Shown here: positions 7,934-10,189 of the stretch, one piece after another
Numbering within the stretch: the first letter of the stretch is position 1
Layout of the letters: the number at the start of each line of letters is the position of its first letter
Notes under the pieces: generated by a model
Database searches by the model: none
The model's input: only the letters and a program-made list of their open reading frames with translations
What the model was told of the DNA's origin: nothing
Assembly (NCBI GenBank): GCA_016281475.1
Contig: JAEEIS010000246.1
Coordinates: 1 to 10,189, forward strand
Origin: Bacteroidales bacterium
Lineage (GTDB): Bacteria; Bacteroidota; Bacteroidia; Bacteroidales; P3
Direction: 5' to 3'
DNA: 10,189 bases
Translations under genes and position numbers: made by a program

Positions 7934-7951
7934 TGTTGATAATGTAGATAA
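7934..7951 (-). promoter_or_regulatory. Two abutting near-consensus DnaA boxes
   Basis: The + strand reads TGTTGATAA (7934-7942) directly followed by TGTAGATAA (7943-7951). Each differs from the reverse-oriented DnaA box TGTGGATAA only at the fourth base. A weaker two-mismatch match, GATGGATAA, lies at 7916-7924 in the same orientation. Head-to-tail spacing with no gap is unusual for chance but was not statistically tested. Confidence 0.45.
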
Positions 7952-8036
7952 TATTTTGATTTACACTGCGTTGTTTGTAATTATTTGAGTATCATAAACA
8001 CTTTGAAAAAGGGCATTTTTATAAGTCGTTAATCTT

Positions 8037-8044
8037 CAAAATTA
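8037..8044 (-). promoter_or_regulatory. Exact -7 element on the dnaA strand, next to the DnaA box
   Basis: The minus strand reads TAATTTTG, an exact match to TAnnTTTG. The perfect DnaA box at 8051-8059 lies 6 bp upstream of it, in what would be the spacer of a promoter, so DnaA binding could repress it. Against this, the dnaA leader would be about 445 nt, no clear -33 TTTG is seen, and A+T-rich DNA gives chance matches. Confidence 0.3.
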
Positions 8045-8050
8045 TGTTTT

Positions 8051-8059
8051 TTATCCACA
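8051..8059 (+). promoter_or_regulatory. Perfect DnaA box TTATCCACA
   Basis: The nine bases match the high-affinity DnaA box consensus exactly. It lies about 465 bp upstream of the dnaA start inside A+T-rich DNA, in the orientation opposite to the two near-boxes at 7934-7951. It is the only perfect box I found in the gap. Confidence 0.75.
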
Positions 8060-8287
8060 TTTTTCGGTTTAAAATTATTTCCTCAAAGTCCCCCTTCTCG
8101 GGTTGTAAAAATCACTTCTTCCCACCTCCGACGGCGTCCTTTTTCTCTATCCGTCTCTGTCCGCCCATGAGGCTCCGATAGTTGCTCCCGCCGAACCATT
8201 CTTCCGCCATGCCGCAACCATCTGTCCTCCTCCCGAAACATTTTTTGCATTCCACCCCTTTTGGTATTTTTTTAGAAGAGGGTTTGA

Positions 8288-8372
8288 CATATCCGTCGCG
8301 GATGCCTTCCACTGCCATTTGTGTGGAGAGGGGATATGAGTGCTGACATGCGTTTGCCGAGCCGTGGAAGGC
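8288..8372. repeat. Overlapping inverted repeats upstream of serC
   Basis: A perfect 9-bp inverted repeat, GCCTTCCAC (8304-8312) with GTGGAAGGC (8364-8372), interlocks with a perfect 7-bp one, CATATCC (8288-8294) with GGATATG (8332-8338). A third, TCCAC (8308-8312) with GTGGA (8323-8327), competes for the same left arm as the 9-bp pair. A T8 run follows at 8395-8402, but no stem abuts it. The set could be a structured RNA, a protein-binding site or chance. It is upstream of the probable serC start of transcription, so it is not obviously a serC leader. Confidence 0.4.
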
Positions 8373-8434
8373 GTAAAAACAGGGCTTAAGATTATTTTTT
8401 TTATTGAAAGTATCAATAATTAAAAATAAAAGAG

Positions 8435-8442
8435 TAACTTTG
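8435..8442 (+). promoter_or_regulatory. serC: Bacteroidota -7 promoter element for serC
   Basis: TAACTTTG matches the Bacteroidota (sigma-ABfr) consensus TAnnTTTG exactly and is followed by CAATTGAA. It would place the start of transcription near 8450 and give a leader of about 55 nt before the serC ATG. The nearest -33-like TTG (8404-8406) is further away than usual. The serC ATG is preceded by A-rich sequence (TAAACACAAATCAA) without a Shine-Dalgarno motif. Confidence 0.6.
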
Positions 8443-8504
8443 CAATTGAATTTGATGCGTAAAAAACGTCAAAAAATAGTATAAATCACTTAAACACAAA
8501 TCAA

Positions 8505-9617
8505 ATGAAAACAGCTTATAACTTCAATGCAGGCCCTTGCGTCCTGCCGAAACAAGCAATTGAGAACACCGTGAAGGCTCTCTACGACTTCGACAACACT
8601 GGTATCGGTATCGCCGAAATCAGCCACCGTACCCCCGGTTGGGAGAAACTGATGGCCGACACCCGCCAGCTGTGGCGCGACCTGCTCAACATCCCCGAGG
8701 AGTACGAAGTGCTCTTCCTCGGCGGTGGTGCCAGCACCCAGTTCATGACCGTCCCCGCCAACCTTCTCAACAAGAAGGCTGCCTACCTGCAGACCGGCGT
8801 TTGGGCCAAGAAGGCTGCCAAAGAGGCCAAGCTCTTCGGCGAGACCGTTATCGTCGCCAGCAGCGAGGACAAGACCTACAGCTACATCCCCAAGGGTTGG
8901 ACCGTTCCCGCCGATGCCGACTATTTCCACATCACCACCAACAACACCATCTACGGCACCGAAATCCGCCGCGACATGGATGCAAGCGAAATCAACAACG
9001 TCATGTTGGTCGCCGACATGAGCTCCGACATTATGAGCCGCCCCGTCGACGTGAAGAAGTACGGCCTCATCTATGGTGGTGCCCAGAAGAACGTCGGCCC
9101 TGCTGGTGTCACCTTCGTCATCGTGCGTAAGGACATCCTTGGCAAGATTACCGACCGTCAGTACATGAACCCCCTGCCCACCATGGTCGACTACCGCACC
9201 CATGCCGCCGAGGAGGCTAAGAACATCTCCATGTTCAACACTCCTCCGGTAATCAACATCTTCATGATGTACGAGACCCTGAAGTGGGTCAAGGAGCTTG
9301 GTGGTGTCGAGGCCATGAACAAGATTAACGTTGAGAAGTCCAACCTCCTCTACGACGAAATCGACCGCAACAGCATGTTCATCGGCACCGCCGAGAAGGA
9401 CAGCCGTTCTATTATGAACCACTGCTTCGTCATGGCCCCCGGCTACGAGGACAAGCAGGATGCCTTCATGGCCTTCGCCAAGGAGCGCGGTATGGTCGGC
9501 ATCAAGGGTCACCGTTCGGTCGGCGGCTTCCGCGCCAGCCTCTACAACGCCTGCCCCAAGAGCGCCGTCGAGGCCCTCGTCCAGTGCATGCAGGACTTTG
9601 AGAAAGCTAACAAGTAA
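8505..9617 (+). CDS. serC: Phosphoserine aminotransferase
   Basis: A 370-residue SerC, full length. It converts 3-phosphohydroxypyruvate and glutamate to phosphoserine and 2-oxoglutarate, the second step of serine synthesis in the cytoplasm, and in many bacteria also serves pyridoxal phosphate synthesis. Visible features are the N-terminal [19 protein letters not shown] with H41-R42, the phosphate-binding GGGAST at 73-78, TGVW with W100 stacking on the cofactor, NNTIYGTE at 146-153, D171 in ADMSSD, the PLP-lysine K195 in [11 protein letters not shown], and the substrate-binding [11 protein letters not shown] at 335-345. Codons strongly prefer C- and G-ending forms (GCC, ACC, TTC, AAG), as expected for a well-expressed gene. 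serA follows 69 nt after the stop, forming a two-gene serine operon at least. Confidence 0.97.
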   Translation: MKTAYNFNAGPCVLPKQAIENTVKALYDFDNTGIGIAEISHRTPGWEKLMADTRQLWRDLLNIPEEYEVLFLGGGASTQFMTVPANLLNKKAAYLQTGVWAKKAAKEAKLFGETVIVASSEDKTYSYIPKGWTVPADADYFHITTNNTIYGTEIRRDMDASEINNVMLVADMSSDIMSRPVDVKKYGLIYGGAQKNVGPAGVTFVIVRKDILGKITDRQYMNPLPTMVDYRTHAAEEAKNISMFNTPPVINIFMMYETLKWVKELGGVEAMNKINVEKSNLLYDEIDRNSMFIGTAEKDSRSIMNHCFVMAPGYEDKQDAFMAFAKERGMVGIKGHRSVGGFRASLYNACPKSAVEALVQCMQDFEKANK

Positions 9618-9628
9618 TATTAATGATT

Positions 9629-9663
9629 GACTGGTCGGAATAGCTTGACTACTCCGACCAGTC
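9629..9663 (+). promoter_or_regulatory. Intercistronic hairpin between serC and serA
   Basis: A perfect 11-bp stem (GACTGGTCGGA at 9629-9639, TCCGACCAGTC at 9653-9663) encloses 13 nt that can add a TAG/CTA pairing. It begins 11 nt after the serC stop and ends 23 nt before the serA start. No T-run follows (next bases TGACTATAAA), so it is not a standard intrinsic terminator. It more likely protects or tunes the serC part of the mRNA, or partly attenuates serA; both are inference. Confidence 0.7.
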
Positions 9664-9686
9664 TGACTATAAATCTGCTAAACAAA

Positions 9687-10189
9687 ATGAAAGTACTAGT
9701 TGCTACCGAAAAACCCTTCGCAAAGGTCGCCGTTGATGGCATTCGCGAGGTTGTTGAGAAGAACGGCCACACCCTGGCTCTTCTCGAGAAATATACCGAC
9801 GTGAACGACTTCTACAAAGCCGTTGAGGATGCCGACGCCCTTATCGTCCGCTCCGACAAGGTCACCAAAGAGGTCATCGACCACGCCAAGCAGCTGAAGA
9901 TCGTCGTCCGTGCCGGTGCCGGTTACGACAACCTCGACCTCGAGGCTTGCACCGCCCGTGGCATCATCGCCATGAACACCCCCGGCCAGAACAGCAATGC
10001 CGTCGCCGAGCTGGTGATGGGCCTGTTGGTCTTCTGCGTCCGTAACTTCTACAACGGCAAGTCCGGTTCCGAACTCATGGGCAAGAAACTGGGTATCCTC
10101 GCCTTCGGTAATGTCCGGCGCAACGTGCCACGTATCGCCAAAGGATTTGGAATGGACGTGTATGCTTACGATGCCTATTCTCCGAAAGA
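9687..10189 (+). CDS. serA: D-3-phosphoglycerate dehydrogenase, 3'-truncated
   Basis: The first 167 residues of SerA, cut by the window end; the family member in Bacteroidales is roughly 300 residues. It oxidises 3-phosphoglycerate to 3-phosphohydroxypyruvate with NAD, the committed step of serine synthesis, and feeds SerC encoded just upstream. Visible are the start MKVLVATEKPFAKVAVDGI, VRSDKVTKEVID, the substrate loop VVRAGAGYDNLDLEA at 73-87, MNTPGQNSNAVAELVMGLL at 96-114, and the start of the nucleotide-binding domain GKKLGILAFGNV. The next residue, position 144, is Arg (CGG, 10116-10118) where I expect the conserved Gly of the loop (GNVGRN). The loop therefore reads GNVRRN, and P148 replaces a usual Ala. 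The catalytic Arg, Glu and His lie beyond the window. Identity is clear from the N-terminal half and the serC linkage. Confidence 0.93.
   Translation, partial: MKVLVATEKPFAKVAVDGIREVVEKNGHTLALLEKYTDVNDFYKAVEDADALIVRSDKVTKEVIDHAKQLKIVVRAGAGYDNLDLEACTARGIIAMNTPGQNSNAVAELVMGLLVFCVRNFYNGKSGSELMGKKLGILAFGNVRRNVPRIAKGFGMDVYAYDAYSPK

Larger units (their letters stand above)
7586..8504. other. Candidate chromosomal origin oriC (dnaA-serC intergenic region)
   Basis: This 919-bp stretch between the divergent dnaA and serC genes has no convincing gene. The dnaA-proximal part (about 7650-8090) is strongly A+T-rich, with T-tracts, one perfect DnaA box and two abutting near-boxes. A C+G-richer, pyrimidine-rich island follows (about 8090-8390) with inverted repeats, then an A-rich serC promoter and leader. 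Position next to dnaA, A+T-rich DNA that could unwind, and DnaA boxes are the classical features of bacterial oriC, and Bacteroidota origins are often beside dnaA. Weak points are the small number of perfect boxes and the absence of a skew calculation. The alternative is simply a dnaA autoregulatory region. Confidence 0.6.

Noticed and set aside
8112..8416. Two small minus-strand frames (68 and 89 codons) in the dnaA-serC gap
   Set aside because: No recognised domain, no convincing upstream signals, and they overlap in different frames. I kept the area only as a compositional finding.
8490..9512. A 340-codon open frame antisense to serC
   Set aside because: serC on the other strand has all catalytic motifs. 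The antisense product is a Gly/Val/Asp/His-rich shadow with no known domain.
1..10189. CRISPR array, insertion sequence, tRNA or rRNA genes
   Set aside because: No regularly spaced repeats of CRISPR type, no transposase or terminal repeats, and no recognisable tRNA or rRNA segments were seen by reading.

Overview
The window reads as chromosomal DNA from a member of the phylum Bacteroidota, most likely order Bacteroidales. The evidence is a PorD/DUF4835-type type IX secretion (T9SS) gene, a secreted C10 peptidase with a T9SS type A C-terminal sorting domain, the Bacteroidales-type class I/II aminotransferase, a serC-serA pair, an exact Bacteroidota -7 promoter element (TAnnTTTG), and starts preceded by A-rich sequence rather than Shine-Dalgarno motifs. 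Genus cannot be given from sequence reading alone.

Layout. At the left edge a 5'-truncated porD-like gene and a PLP-dependent aminotransferase read rightward and end in a strong bidirectional hairpin terminator (about 2115-2155). From the other side a leftward cluster converges on that terminator. In transcription order it is dnaA, a flavin reductase family protein (5 nt after dnaA), a D-2-hydroxyacid dehydrogenase (43 nt gap) and a large secreted C10 cysteine peptidase (41 nt gap). Upstream of dnaA lies about 0.9 kb of gene-free DNA (7586-8504). It has T-tracts, a perfect DnaA box (8051-8059) and two abutting one-mismatch boxes (7934-7951), so it is a good candidate for the chromosomal origin oriC. 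Rightward from it run serC and a 3'-truncated serA, separated by a strong intercistronic hairpin.

How the genes work together. serA and serC encode the first two steps of serine synthesis from 3-phosphoglycerate. The serB phosphatase is not in view. dnaA next to its probable target sites is the classical initiator-origin arrangement. porD and the peptidase are linked by the T9SS: the peptidase carries the sorting domain that this system recognises, although the two genes are on opposite strands and need not be co-regulated.

Most of the window is ordinary core chromosome, and I see no strong case for a wholly new multi-gene system. The parts worth a second look are the putative oriC with a DnaA box inside a possible dnaA promoter, alternative inverted repeats in a C+G-richer island upstream of serC, the serC-serA hairpin with 18-nt phased TGACT repeats, the beta-helix-like insertion in the C10 peptidase, and an Arg in place of a conserved Gly in the SerA nucleotide-binding loop close to the window edge.
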